A stretch of DNA of 64,000 bases, from assembly GCA_943370215.1 (NCBI GenBank), contig CALRQC020000004.1, forward strand, positions 141,293 through 205,292, given 5' to 3'. The position numbers and the translations under genes are program-made. The notes under the pieces are model-generated. The model saw only the letters and a program-made list of their open reading frames with translations, was not told where the DNA came from and ran no database searches. The DNA comes from Niveispirillum sp943370215. Lineage in GTDB: Bacteria > Pseudomonadota > Alphaproteobacteria > Azospirillales > Azospirillaceae. Shown piece after piece: positions 36,599 to 43,905 of this stretch (its first letter is position 1; each line of letters starts with the position of its first letter).

Positions 36599-36936
36599 TT
36601 GATCCGGCTGCCCAGCCCTTTCGAGGCGCATTATGGCGTGGTCCCGGCCCCACCGCCGAAGGATGCCTTGCCCTTGGGCAATGTGTGCGCGGAGATGGAT
36701 GCGGCACGGGAAGCCATGGTGAAAGTGCGCGCAATGGCGCAGAAAATGCCCGATCCATGGCGGCTGTATTGGGCATCAGCTTCGTCGCCGCCTCCCACGC
36801 CATTCACCAACTGGTGGACGCTGGCATCCCGACAGAACGCAGGGGCTATCGCCGCAACAGGCTGTATGCAGCCAGAGAAGTTCTGGCGACTCTGAACCGT
36901 CCGTTTGGGAACGCACCGGAGCTGCCGGAGGGGTGA
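36599..36936 (+). pseudogene. Fic-family protein with internal deletion and frameshift
   Basis: Two pieces are readable. In the first frame, residues like G-V-V-P-A-P-P-P-K-D and R-E-A-M-V-K-V-R-A-M-A-Q-K-M-P-D-P match the start of AMP-transferring Fic proteins. At about 36756 a second frame takes over with A-A-V-L-G-I-S-F-V-A-A-S, L-V-D-A-G-I and E-R-R-G-Y-R-R-N-R, the C-terminal winged helix of the same family, and ends at 36936. The central roughly 200 residues with the HPFxxGNGRxGR active site are gone and the join is out of frame, so no active enzyme can be made. Confidence 0.6.
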
Positions 36937-37203
36937 GTTGGGGGGGGCGATTTGGGGGAACGTTGCGAATGTGTCGGCATCCACTTTACGCCCCATGGCC
37001 GTCGCTCGGCGGGAGGATAATAGGGCTCGATAGCGGAAAACAACTTAAAAAAGGTGGATCAGGTTGATCTGATAGCGTTTCCTTCACTAAGCGTCATCGA
37101 GTTGATCCGCTTTTTTGGCCATAAAAGCCAAATGCGTTGCAAAAAGCGCTTTTTTGAATTATTATATATGTATAAACCCATTTCCAATCGACGAGAGCTG
37201 ATA

Positions 37204-38916
37204 ATGCACGACGAAATTCTAAAAAGCTACGTTCGCGATTTTAGCGAACAAAATTCATTAGGCGATCTTGGTGAATCTGAGCAGTTTGAGCGGCTTGCAA
37301 ATTTTTGTGTCATATCAAAGCAATATCCGCGTGATTTTGATTTTGAATGCCTTTCTGTTGGCGGTGGCGCAGACACTGCAATTGATGGAGTTGCTTTAAT
37401 TGTTAATGGTAATATTGTCCAAGAGCCGGAAGAAATTGAGTTTTTTATCAAAAGAAACGGATCTCTGAATGTCTCCTTTTCGTTTATCCAGTCTAAAACA
37501 TCTGCCAAGTTTAATGGAGCGCAGATCGTCAACTTTCTTGCTGGAATTAGAAACTTTTTTTCTGATAAGAGTTTAGTTCCAGAAAATGATGACATTTCCA
37601 GGTTAAGATCAATTAAGGAGAGTATATATAAACATAGTATTAATCTCAACGCCACGCCTGCGCTCGATTTATTCTTTGTAACAACTGGCATATGGAATGA
37701 GCCTCAGCACATCAAGGGGTTGATTGCTAGTGAGCTAGATGTGTTAAGTAGCAAGCATATGTTTTCAAAAATTAATTTTCAATGTATTGACGCTGAACGC
37801 CTTAAGCAAATTTATCGCGAGGTTCGTGGTCGTTCGGTAAAGGAAATTGAATTCCCCTCTTTAGTATCACTTCCAGAAATTAATGGTGTTATGCAGTCTT
37901 TTGTAGGGAGTATTTCTGTAGTAGAGTATCTTAAGCTTGTAACAGATTCTGATGGAGCCCTTCAACGAAATCTTTTCTACGACAATGTGCGCGATTTTCA
38001 GGGCGGAAATGCAGTAAATCGAGAGATTGATGCAACACTGAAGTCTGGCCCCAATCAGGCAGCCCTAGCGATTTACAACAATGGAATAACTATTATTGCA
38101 AAGAAAATTGAACGGATTGGCGGCAAGGTAAAGTTGACCGATTATCAAATAGTAAATGGGTGTCAAAGTAGTCATGTTCTATTTCAGAATAAACATAACC
38201 TTGATCAAGGAACTCATATTGTTCTAAAAATAATCGAGACGATGGATTCTGATATCGCTGCAAATGTAATTAAGGCGACAAACCGGCAAACTGAGGTCAA
38301 GGTCGAGGCATTCGAATCACTTTCTTCCTTCCACAAAGATCTAGAGGAGTACTATAAGGCCCGAGTGAATGGGCGTAAATTTCCCATTTATTACGAACGA
38401 CGCTCAAAGCAGTACGACAGCGCTCCTACAGTGCGAAGCAGTGAAGTGATAACATTATCAGCGCAAATCAAAGCATTTGTCTCGGCATGTCTTATGCAGC
38501 CTCAGAGCACGCATCGATATTTCGGAGAGATTTTAAACAGCAATAGAGATAAAATGTTCACAGTAGGGGATCAGTTCGAAAAGTATTACGTGGCAGCATC
38601 ACTTCTGAATCGCGTGGAGACCCTGTTTAAGGGGCGTGGCATTAACTGGCGTTACAAGGGATTTAAATATCATTTGGTTTTTATGATTTATAATTATCTT
38701 ATAAAAATAAATTCAACTAAGGGTAAGCCTGATTTCGATGGCATTCTGGAAGAAATTGATAACAATTCCGAAATGATTAAGCTTCTTACGGCGTCATCAA
38801 ATAGCATTGAAAAAGCCATGAAAACACTTCGACTTTCGGTCGAGGATGGCATTAGAAGCAAAGCACTAACGGATTTTCTAGTGAAGGAACTTTCGGTGCC
38901 ACCGAAAATTTCATAG
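37204..38916 (+). CDS. AIPR-family abortive-infection phage-resistance protein
   Basis: 570 residues, clearly richer in A+T than its surroundings, which suggests transfer. The AIPR core is recognisable: F-Y-D-N-V-R-D-F-Q-G (about 256), A-I-Y-N-N-G-I-T-I-I-A (about 288) and Q-I-V-N-G-C-Q-S-S (about 314). The N-terminal 110 residues fit a PD-(D/E)xK nuclease fold, with Asp61 in A-I-D-G-V and Q-x-K at 96-98 (F-I-Q-S-K). AIPR proteins are linked to abortive infection against phage. The ATG at 37204 is the family-like start; the frame is open from 37054. It stands alone, with no methylase or restriction partner beside it. Confidence 0.85.
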   Translation: MHDEILKSYVRDFSEQNSLGDLGESEQFERLANFCVISKQYPRDFDFECLSVGGGADTAIDGVALIVNGNIVQEPEEIEFFIKRNGSLNVSFSFIQSKTSAKFNGAQIVNFLAGIRNFFSDKSLVPENDDISRLRSIKESIYKHSINLNATPALDLFFVTTGIWNEPQHIKGLIASELDVLSSKHMFSKINFQCIDAERLKQIYREVRGRSVKEIEFPSLVSLPEINGVMQSFVGSISVVEYLKLVTDSDGALQRNLFYDNVRDFQGGNAVNREIDATLKSGPNQAALAIYNNGITIIAKKIERIGGKVKLTDYQIVNGCQSSHVLFQNKHNLDQGTHIVLKIIETMDSDIAANVIKATNRQTEVKVEAFESLSSFHKDLEEYYKARVNGRKFPIYYERRSKQYDSAPTVRSSEVITLSAQIKAFVSACLMQPQSTHRYFGEILNSNRDKMFTVGDQFEKYYVAASLLNRVETLFKGRGINWRYKGFKYHLVFMIYNYLIKINSTKGKPDFDGILEEIDNNSEMIKLLTASSNSIEKAMKTLRLSVEDGIRSKALTDFLVKELSVPPKIS

Positions 38917-38960
38917 GCATTCTACAGTCATTTTTTCATTGTCCATGAATGTTTGCTGGA

Positions 38961-38998
38961 AATAGGACACTGAGCGTGTTGTCGTTCAGCGTCCTATT
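38961..38998 (+). repeat. Inverted repeat downstream of the AIPR gene
   Basis: AATAGGACACTGA (38961-38973) pairs with TCAGCGTCCTATT (38986-38998), with one mismatch in thirteen pairs around a 12-base loop. It lies 44 bases after the AIPR stop. It lacks a T run, so it may be a weak terminator or a boundary relic of the acquired segment. Confidence 0.5.
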
Positions 38999-39041
38999 AT
39001 CGAATGGGCTGACCGTAAGCAGCCCGTCCTAACAGCCCAAC

Positions 39042-39076
39042 AAAAAAGGGGCGCGGCCCTGCGGCCGCGCCCCTTT
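39042..39076 (-). terminator. Rho-independent terminator of purH
   Basis: A perfect 14-bp stem (39045-39058 with 39063-39076, core GGGGCGCGGCC/GGCCGCGCCCC) closes a four-base loop and is followed on the minus strand by a run of T (A42-A47 on the plus strand). It lies 22 bases after the purH stop. This is the clearest terminator in the window. Confidence 0.9.
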
Positions 39077-39097
39077 CCTCGCACCAGCCCTACAGCA

Positions 39098-40681
39098 TCA
39101 ATGCCGGAAGTGGCGCATCCCGGTGAACACCATGGCCAGCCCGCGCTCATCCGCTGCCGCGATCACCTCGGCGTCGCGCATGGAGCCGCCGGGCTGGATC
39201 ACCGCCGTTACGCCGGCGTCAGCGGCGGCCAGCAACCCGTCGGCGAAGGGGAAGAAGGCGTCGGACGCCACCACCGAACCCTGGGTACCGGCCTCGGCCA
39301 GACCGGCGGCCTTGGCGGCGTCGGCGGACTTCCAGGCGGCGATACGGCTGCTGTCCACCCGGCTCATCTGGCCGGCACCGATGCCCACCGTCGCACCGGC
39401 CTTGGCATAGACGATGGCGTTGGACTTCACATGCTTGCCGACGCGGAAGGCGAACAGCAGGTCGGCCAGTTCGGCCTCGGTCGGCGCGCGCTTGGTGACG
39501 ATCTTCAGGTCGGCCTGGGTGATGCGGCCATTGTCACGCGTCTGCACCAGATAGCCACCGGCCACCGACTTCACGAACAGGCCGGGTTCCGCCGGGTTGG
39601 GCATGGAGCCGGTCAGCAGCACGCGCAGGTTCTTCTTGGTGGCCAGGAACGCCTTGGCCGCCTCGTCCGCATCCGGGGCGATCACCACTTCGGCGAACAG
39701 CTTGGCGATCTGTTCCGCCGTGGCGGCATCCAGCGTGCGGTTCATGGCGATGATGCCGCCAAAGGCCGATACCGGGTCACAGGCCAGCGCACGGGTGTAG
39801 GCATCCAGCAGGTTCTCGCCCTCGGCCACGCCGCAGGGGTTGGCGTGCTTGATGATGGCGATGGCGGGACGCTCGAATTCCGACACCAGTTCGAACGCCG
39901 CATCCGTGTCGTTCAGGTTGTTGTAGGAAAGCTCCTTGCCCTGAAGCTGGGTGGCGGTGGCGATGCCGGGGCGCTGGGCACCGGTGGTGTAGAAGGCGGC
40001 GGACTGGTGCGGGTTCTCGCCATAGCGCAGGGTCTGGCGCAGTTCGCCGCCAAAGGTCAGGCGCTGGGGATAATCCTCCCCCAACTGGCCCGCGAACCAG
40101 CGGGAAATGGCAGCATCATAGGCACCGGTGCGGGCATAGGCCTTGGCGGCCAGCTTGCGGCGGAAGCCCAGGGTGGTCTGGCCGTCATTGCCTTCCAACT
40201 GGGCGATCAGCTCGGCATAGTCGGATGCATCCGTCACCACGGCGACGAAATCATGGTTCTTGGCCGCACCCCGGATCAGGGACGGGCCGCCAATGTCGAT
40301 ATTCTCGATGCAGGTTTCAAAATCCGCACCCTTGGCCACGGTGGCCTCGAACGGATAGAGGTTCACCACCACCAGATCGATGCCGGGGATGTCGTGGGCC
40401 GTCATGGCATCCGTATGGGTGGGGAAATCGCGCCGGGCCAGGATGCCGCCATGGATCTTGGGGTGCAGGGTCTTCACCCGCCCATCCATCATTTCCGGGA
40501 AACCGGTATGGTCCGACACCTCGGTCACGGCAATGCCGGCATCGGCCAGCGCCTTGGCCGACCCGCCGGTGGAGAGGATCTGCACCCCACGGGCGGCCAG
40601 GGCGCGGCCCAGATCGATCAGGCCCGTCTTGTCGGAAACGGAGATGATGGCGCGGCGGATGGGAACAAGATCGATGGTCAT
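39098..40681 (-). CDS. purH: Bifunctional AICAR transformylase/IMP cyclohydrolase
   Basis: 527 residues. PurH carries out the last two steps of IMP synthesis. The N-terminal IMP cyclohydrolase domain (about 1-195, with S-V-S-D-K-T-G and S-T-G-G-S) and the C-terminal transformylase domain with the K-H-A-N-P-C-G motif are complete. The ATG at 40681 gives the family start; 14 more in-frame residues upstream are not conserved. It is last in the minus-strand rpe-heparinase-purH run. Confidence 0.97.
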   Translation of the reverse strand: MTIDLVPIRRAIISVSDKTGLIDLGRALAARGVQILSTGGSAKALADAGIAVTEVSDHTGFPEMMDGRVKTLHPKIHGGILARRDFPTHTDAMTAHDIPGIDLVVVNLYPFEATVAKGADFETCIENIDIGGPSLIRGAAKNHDFVAVVTDASDYAELIAQLEGNDGQTTLGFRRKLAAKAYARTGAYDAAISRWFAGQLGEDYPQRLTFGGELRQTLRYGENPHQSAAFYTTGAQRPGIATATQLQGKELSYNNLNDTDAAFELVSEFERPAIAIIKHANPCGVAEGENLLDAYTRALACDPVSAFGGIIAMNRTLDAATAEQIAKLFAEVVIAPDADEAAKAFLATKKNLRVLLTGSMPNPAEPGLFVKSVAGGYLVQTRDNGRITQADLKIVTKRAPTEAELADLLFAFRVGKHVKSNAIVYAKAGATVGIGAGQMSRVDSSRIAAWKSADAAKAAGLAEAGTQGSVVASDAFFPFADGLLAAADAGVTAVIQPGGSMRDAEVIAAADERGLAMVFTGMRHFRH

Positions 40682-40709
40682 TGGTGTCAACCCTGGGATG
40701 GAAAAGAAG

Positions 40710-40737
40710 CCGGGCCGATCCATATGGACCGGCCCGG
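40710..40737 (-). terminator. Palindromic hairpin between heparinase gene and purH
   Basis: CCGGGCCGATCCAT (40710-40723) is followed directly by its near-complement ATGGACCGGCCCGG (40724-40737), with one mismatch. On the minus strand the stem is followed by CTTCTTTTCC. It could partly terminate the upstream gene in the 83-base gap before purH. Confidence 0.5.
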
Positions 40738-40764
40738 ACGGTTAGTGCCGATCACATATCGGCG

Positions 40765-42414
40765 TCAGGTCTCGGTGTCTGTACCTTCACGGCGGAAGCC
40801 CCATTTCACCAGGGTTTCCCCATATTGGGTCACGCCGCGCAGCACGATCTGTTTGGTGGGGCGCGGGTCGGTGCCCTGGCCCAGATAGATGCTGTCCTCC
40901 AGCTCCACCTCTGCCCCCGACACGCGCAAGCGCCAGAGCGCACCAGAGGGCAGGCGCAGCATCAACCCCGCCTCGCCTTCCACCCAGGCGGCCTTCACAC
41001 CGGGATGCAGGTGGAAGCGGACAGCGAATTCGCGGCCCTGCGGGCCGATCAGCGTATCCTGGCCCCGGAAATCCTCCCCCGTCTCCGCCAGATAGAGGCG
41101 GCGGCGATGGACCAGGCCGAACAGCTCCCGATAGCCATCATGCGAGGCTTCCACCAGCGTGCCGCCATTGGCCTCCGTCCGGTTGCATTCCACCCGCTGG
41201 GGCCGGCGGGACAGGCCGCCTTCCTCCACCACGCCGGAAGAATTGGTATCGGCCAGGCAGAGGGTGGAATGGGCGGCAGTCGCCGCCAAGGCGGCGCGCC
41301 AGGCCCCCTGGTCGCCCGGATGCGCGCCGCAATTGACGATCATCCGCTCCCGCCCCACGCTCATCTCAAACGACAAGGTGCCGGCATGGGCATGGTCGTC
41401 CAGGCCGGGGGCCGGGGGATATCCGGCATCAATGATCACACAGGTGCGGTTGGCCGTCAGCCGCTCAAACCCGATATGGGGGGTGGATTTCAGCGGCCGA
41501 CCGCGCGCATCCGCCTGGCCCAGCACGGTGTCGATCAACACCCCCTCCCCTTCCTGTGCGCCGTTGAACAGCGACAGGCCGCCATCACCATGGCGGAAGA
41601 AGCGCAAGGTGGGGGTGATGCGGTCGATGGCGTGCTGCAGCGCCTCCGGCACCTCCGTGCGCGACGCCCGGAAACAACCGCGAATATCAATCAGGTGGCG
41701 CAGCACGGCCAGTTGCTGGGCCGGGGAATGTTCGATATGGCCACCATCGGGCAGCACCTGCCGCGGCAGTTCCCGCGTCAACAGCTCAATGGCGCGTTCT
41801 ACCACGCGGCCCATGCCCTGCAGGCAGATGCCACCATAGACCAGCCCCTTGATGGCCACCACCAGGGCAGCCCCCTTCAGCCGGCCGGGCAGGGTGCGTT
41901 CCAGAAAGCGCACCTGCCGGGCCATGCTGTCAAAAATGCCGGCGCGTAGATGGTCATCGGCACTGGCCAGGAAGAAATCATGCTGACCGACCCAGGCGGC
42001 AAGGCGCGTGCCCGCTACATCGGGCGCCCAGGCGACCGGATCCCATTTGCGGCCATAAAGGTCCAGCCAATGGGCCGCCAGCACGCGGGCCTGCCGCCGC
42101 GCCGCATCGCCACCGGTGGCGCGCAGGTGGCGCAGCCAATCGAACCCATGCATTTCCCCCAACCAAGGGGCAGACGCCTCTGCCGCATCCCAGGGCGGCA
42201 GTTCGCCGGAAAAGCTCTGCCCGGCGAAGCGGAAACGGTTGGACAGCAATTCCTGCCCGCGCTGCGCATCACCCGGCCAGGGGTCCGGCGGCACCAGCAG
42301 CAACTGCATGGGCACCGGACCCGACAGGGCGGTCATCTGATAGAATGTGGAGGCGCGATACCAGGCACCGGGGCCGGGACGAAAACGCTTATGCTCGCCG
42401 CCACCTGCTGTCAT
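40765..42414 (-). CDS. Heparinase II/III-family protein
   Basis: 549 residues. The N-terminal alpha toroid has the repeated W-L-x-x-L and W-x-D-L-Y-G-R-K-W patterns (about 60-330). The C-terminal beta-sandwich carries H-A-H-A-G-T-L-S-F-E-M, with the His pair expected near the active site of heparinase-like lyases. No signal peptide is visible, as is common for this alphaproteobacterial group. It is placed between rpe and purH in many relatives; the substrate is unknown. The ATG at 42414 is preferred over the open start at 42531. Confidence 0.82.
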   Translation of the reverse strand: MTAGGGEHKRFRPGPGAWYRASTFYQMTALSGPVPMQLLLVPPDPWPGDAQRGQELLSNRFRFAGQSFSGELPPWDAAEASAPWLGEMHGFDWLRHLRATGGDAARRQARVLAAHWLDLYGRKWDPVAWAPDVAGTRLAAWVGQHDFFLASADDHLRAGIFDSMARQVRFLERTLPGRLKGAALVVAIKGLVYGGICLQGMGRVVERAIELLTRELPRQVLPDGGHIEHSPAQQLAVLRHLIDIRGCFRASRTEVPEALQHAIDRITPTLRFFRHGDGGLSLFNGAQEGEGVLIDTVLGQADARGRPLKSTPHIGFERLTANRTCVIIDAGYPPAPGLDDHAHAGTLSFEMSVGRERMIVNCGAHPGDQGAWRAALAATAAHSTLCLADTNSSGVVEEGGLSRRPQRVECNRTEANGGTLVEASHDGYRELFGLVHRRRLYLAETGEDFRGQDTLIGPQGREFAVRFHLHPGVKAAWVEGEAGLMLRLPSGALWRLRVSGAEVELEDSIYLGQGTDPRPTKQIVLRGVTQYGETLVKWGFRREGTDTET

Positions 42415-42422
42415 GGGACGGG

Positions 42423-43109
42423 TCAACCCGCTTCGCCGCGCAGGGCGCGCATATTGGCCGCATAGGCATCGGGCCCACCGACAAAGGTGGCCGTGCCGGC
42501 AACCAGCACATCGGCACCGGCCGCAATACATTGCTGGGCCGTGGCGACATTGACGCCGCCATCAACCTCCAGATCAATCACCCGGCCACCTTGGCTTTCA
42601 GAGGTGACATTGATGCGGCGGCGCAGTTCCTGGATCTTCGGCAATTGGGACGCGATGAAGCTCTGCCCGCCGAAACCGGGATTGACCGACATGACCAGCA
42701 CCAGATCAATATCACCCAGCAGGTAATCGACCATGGAAATCGGCGTGTGCGGGTTCAGCACGATGCCGGGCTTCTTGCCCAGCGAGCGGATCAGTTGCAC
42801 CGTGCGGTGCGGATGCGGCCCCGCCTCCGGATGGAAGCTGATGATATCGGCGCCAGCATCGGCGAATCCCTGGATGAATTGATCCACCGGGGAGATCATC
42901 AGATGCACGTCGAAGACCTTGGCCGTATGCGGCCGCAGGGCCTTCACCACGCCGGGTCCGATGGTGATGTTGGGCACGAAATGCCCGTCCATCACATCGA
43001 TATGGATGTAATCGGCGCCGGCGGCGTCGATGGCGCGCACCTCTTCACCCAGCCGGGCGAAGTCGGCGGACAGGATCGAGGGGGCGATCTTGACGGGCTG
43101 CTGTTTCAT
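42423..43109 (-). CDS. rpe: Ribulose-phosphate 3-epimerase
   Basis: 228 residues. This TIM-barrel epimerase interconverts ribulose-5-phosphate and xylulose-5-phosphate. S-I-L-S-A-D at the first strand, H-I-D-V-M-D-G-H-F-V-P-N with the metal ligands, M-S-V-N-P-G-F-G-G-Q and E-V-D-G-G-V are all intact. The ATG at 43109 follows a non-conserved open stretch reaching 43184. The heparinase gene begins eight bases downstream. Confidence 0.96.
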   Translation of the reverse strand: MKQQPVKIAPSILSADFARLGEEVRAIDAAGADYIHIDVMDGHFVPNITIGPGVVKALRPHTAKVFDVHLMISPVDQFIQGFADAGADIISFHPEAGPHPHRTVQLIRSLGKKPGIVLNPHTPISMVDYLLGDIDLVLVMSVNPGFGGQSFIASQLPKIQELRRRINVTSESQGGRVIDLEVDGGVNVATAQQCIAAGADVLVAGTATFVGGPDAYAANMRALRGEAG

Positions 43110-43192
43110 GAGCCCGGTTCCTACCGAAATCCCCCCCATCCGGCAAGACGGGTTGCGCGCATGATGGGCCGGTGGGCTACACATGGCGTGAC

Positions 43193-43220
43193 GCCGGCGG
43201 CCCCGAAAGGGACCGCCGGC
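43193..43220. other. GC-rich hairpin upstream of rpe
   Basis: GCCGGCGG (43193-43200) and CCGCCGGC (43213-43220) form an 8-bp perfect stem with a 12-base loop between the PRC-barrel gene stop and rpe. There is no T run on either side. It could slow read-through from the PRC gene. Confidence 0.35.
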
Positions 43221-43261
43221 GCCGCTTGACCACGGGAGAACAGCATCAGGAGGGGTGATGG

Positions 43262-43771
43262 TTACTGACCGGCGGAACCCGCATTCGGGGTGACCTGGGC
43301 ACCACCACGGCCCAACGATACGGTGTCGCGGTCATATTTGTAGCCATCCAGCCGTTCGACCTGGGCCTGGGTCAAGGTATTCACCTGTATGTTCTCGTTC
43401 CCGGCCAATACCTTGGCATCTTCGAACTTGACGGCGATATCCTTCTCGCCAATGCCCAGGAAGCCGCCGCTGGAGATGATCACCTGCTTGGCACTGCCGC
43501 TATTGGCATCCAGGATGACATCCTTCACCTCACCCAGCTTCTTGCCATCAGAGCCGATCACCGTGCGCCCCATCAGGGCCTCGGCAGAGGCGCGGGTTCC
43601 CCTGACGCCATCCGCCTTCTGGTCGTGTTTCGTGTCGTGACCCATCGGGTCAGTCACGGTGCGATCCGCTGCGGGTGCCGACTCGGTCCCCGTGGTTTGG
43701 GCCTGAGCAAAAGCGGCACCGGAACAAAGCAGAGCGACGGCCGAAGCGGCGCCGATAAGTTGCTTGCGCAT
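43262..43771 (-). CDS. Exported PRC-barrel domain protein
   Basis: 169 residues. A signal peptide (about 1-23, ending AFA-QAQ) is followed by a short Asp/His/Lys-rich linker and a PRC-barrel domain (about 62-135) with L-M-G-R-T-V-I-G-S-D-G-K-K-L-G-E-V-K-D. PRC-barrels mediate protein binding in photosynthetic reaction centres, RimM and many envelope proteins; the partner here is unknown. The ATG at 43771 is the only start giving a signal peptide. It has its own 134-base upstream gap to the next gene. Confidence 0.82.
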   Translation of the reverse strand: MRKQLIGAASAVALLCSGAAFAQAQTTGTESAPAADRTVTDPMGHDTKHDQKADGVRGTRASAEALMGRTVIGSDGKKLGEVKDVILDANSGSAKQVIISSGGFLGIGEKDIAVKFEDAKVLAGNENIQVNTLTQAQVERLDGYKYDRDTVSLGRGGAQVTPNAGSAGQ

Positions 43772-43905
43772 GGTCGTATTCCTCTGTCCATTTGTCTCGT
43801 GGAACGGCGTCTTCGCCATATCCATGTAGAGAACAACGGCAGCGGCGGATAAACGGACCAAGCCTGTGTTGTGACCAATAGGGGCCAATTTCAGCCCCTT
43901 TCTGG

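Noticed and set aside
39101..40888. 595-codon plus-strand frame opposite purH
   Set aside because: Antisense of a fully intact purH; no start site or domain supports it.
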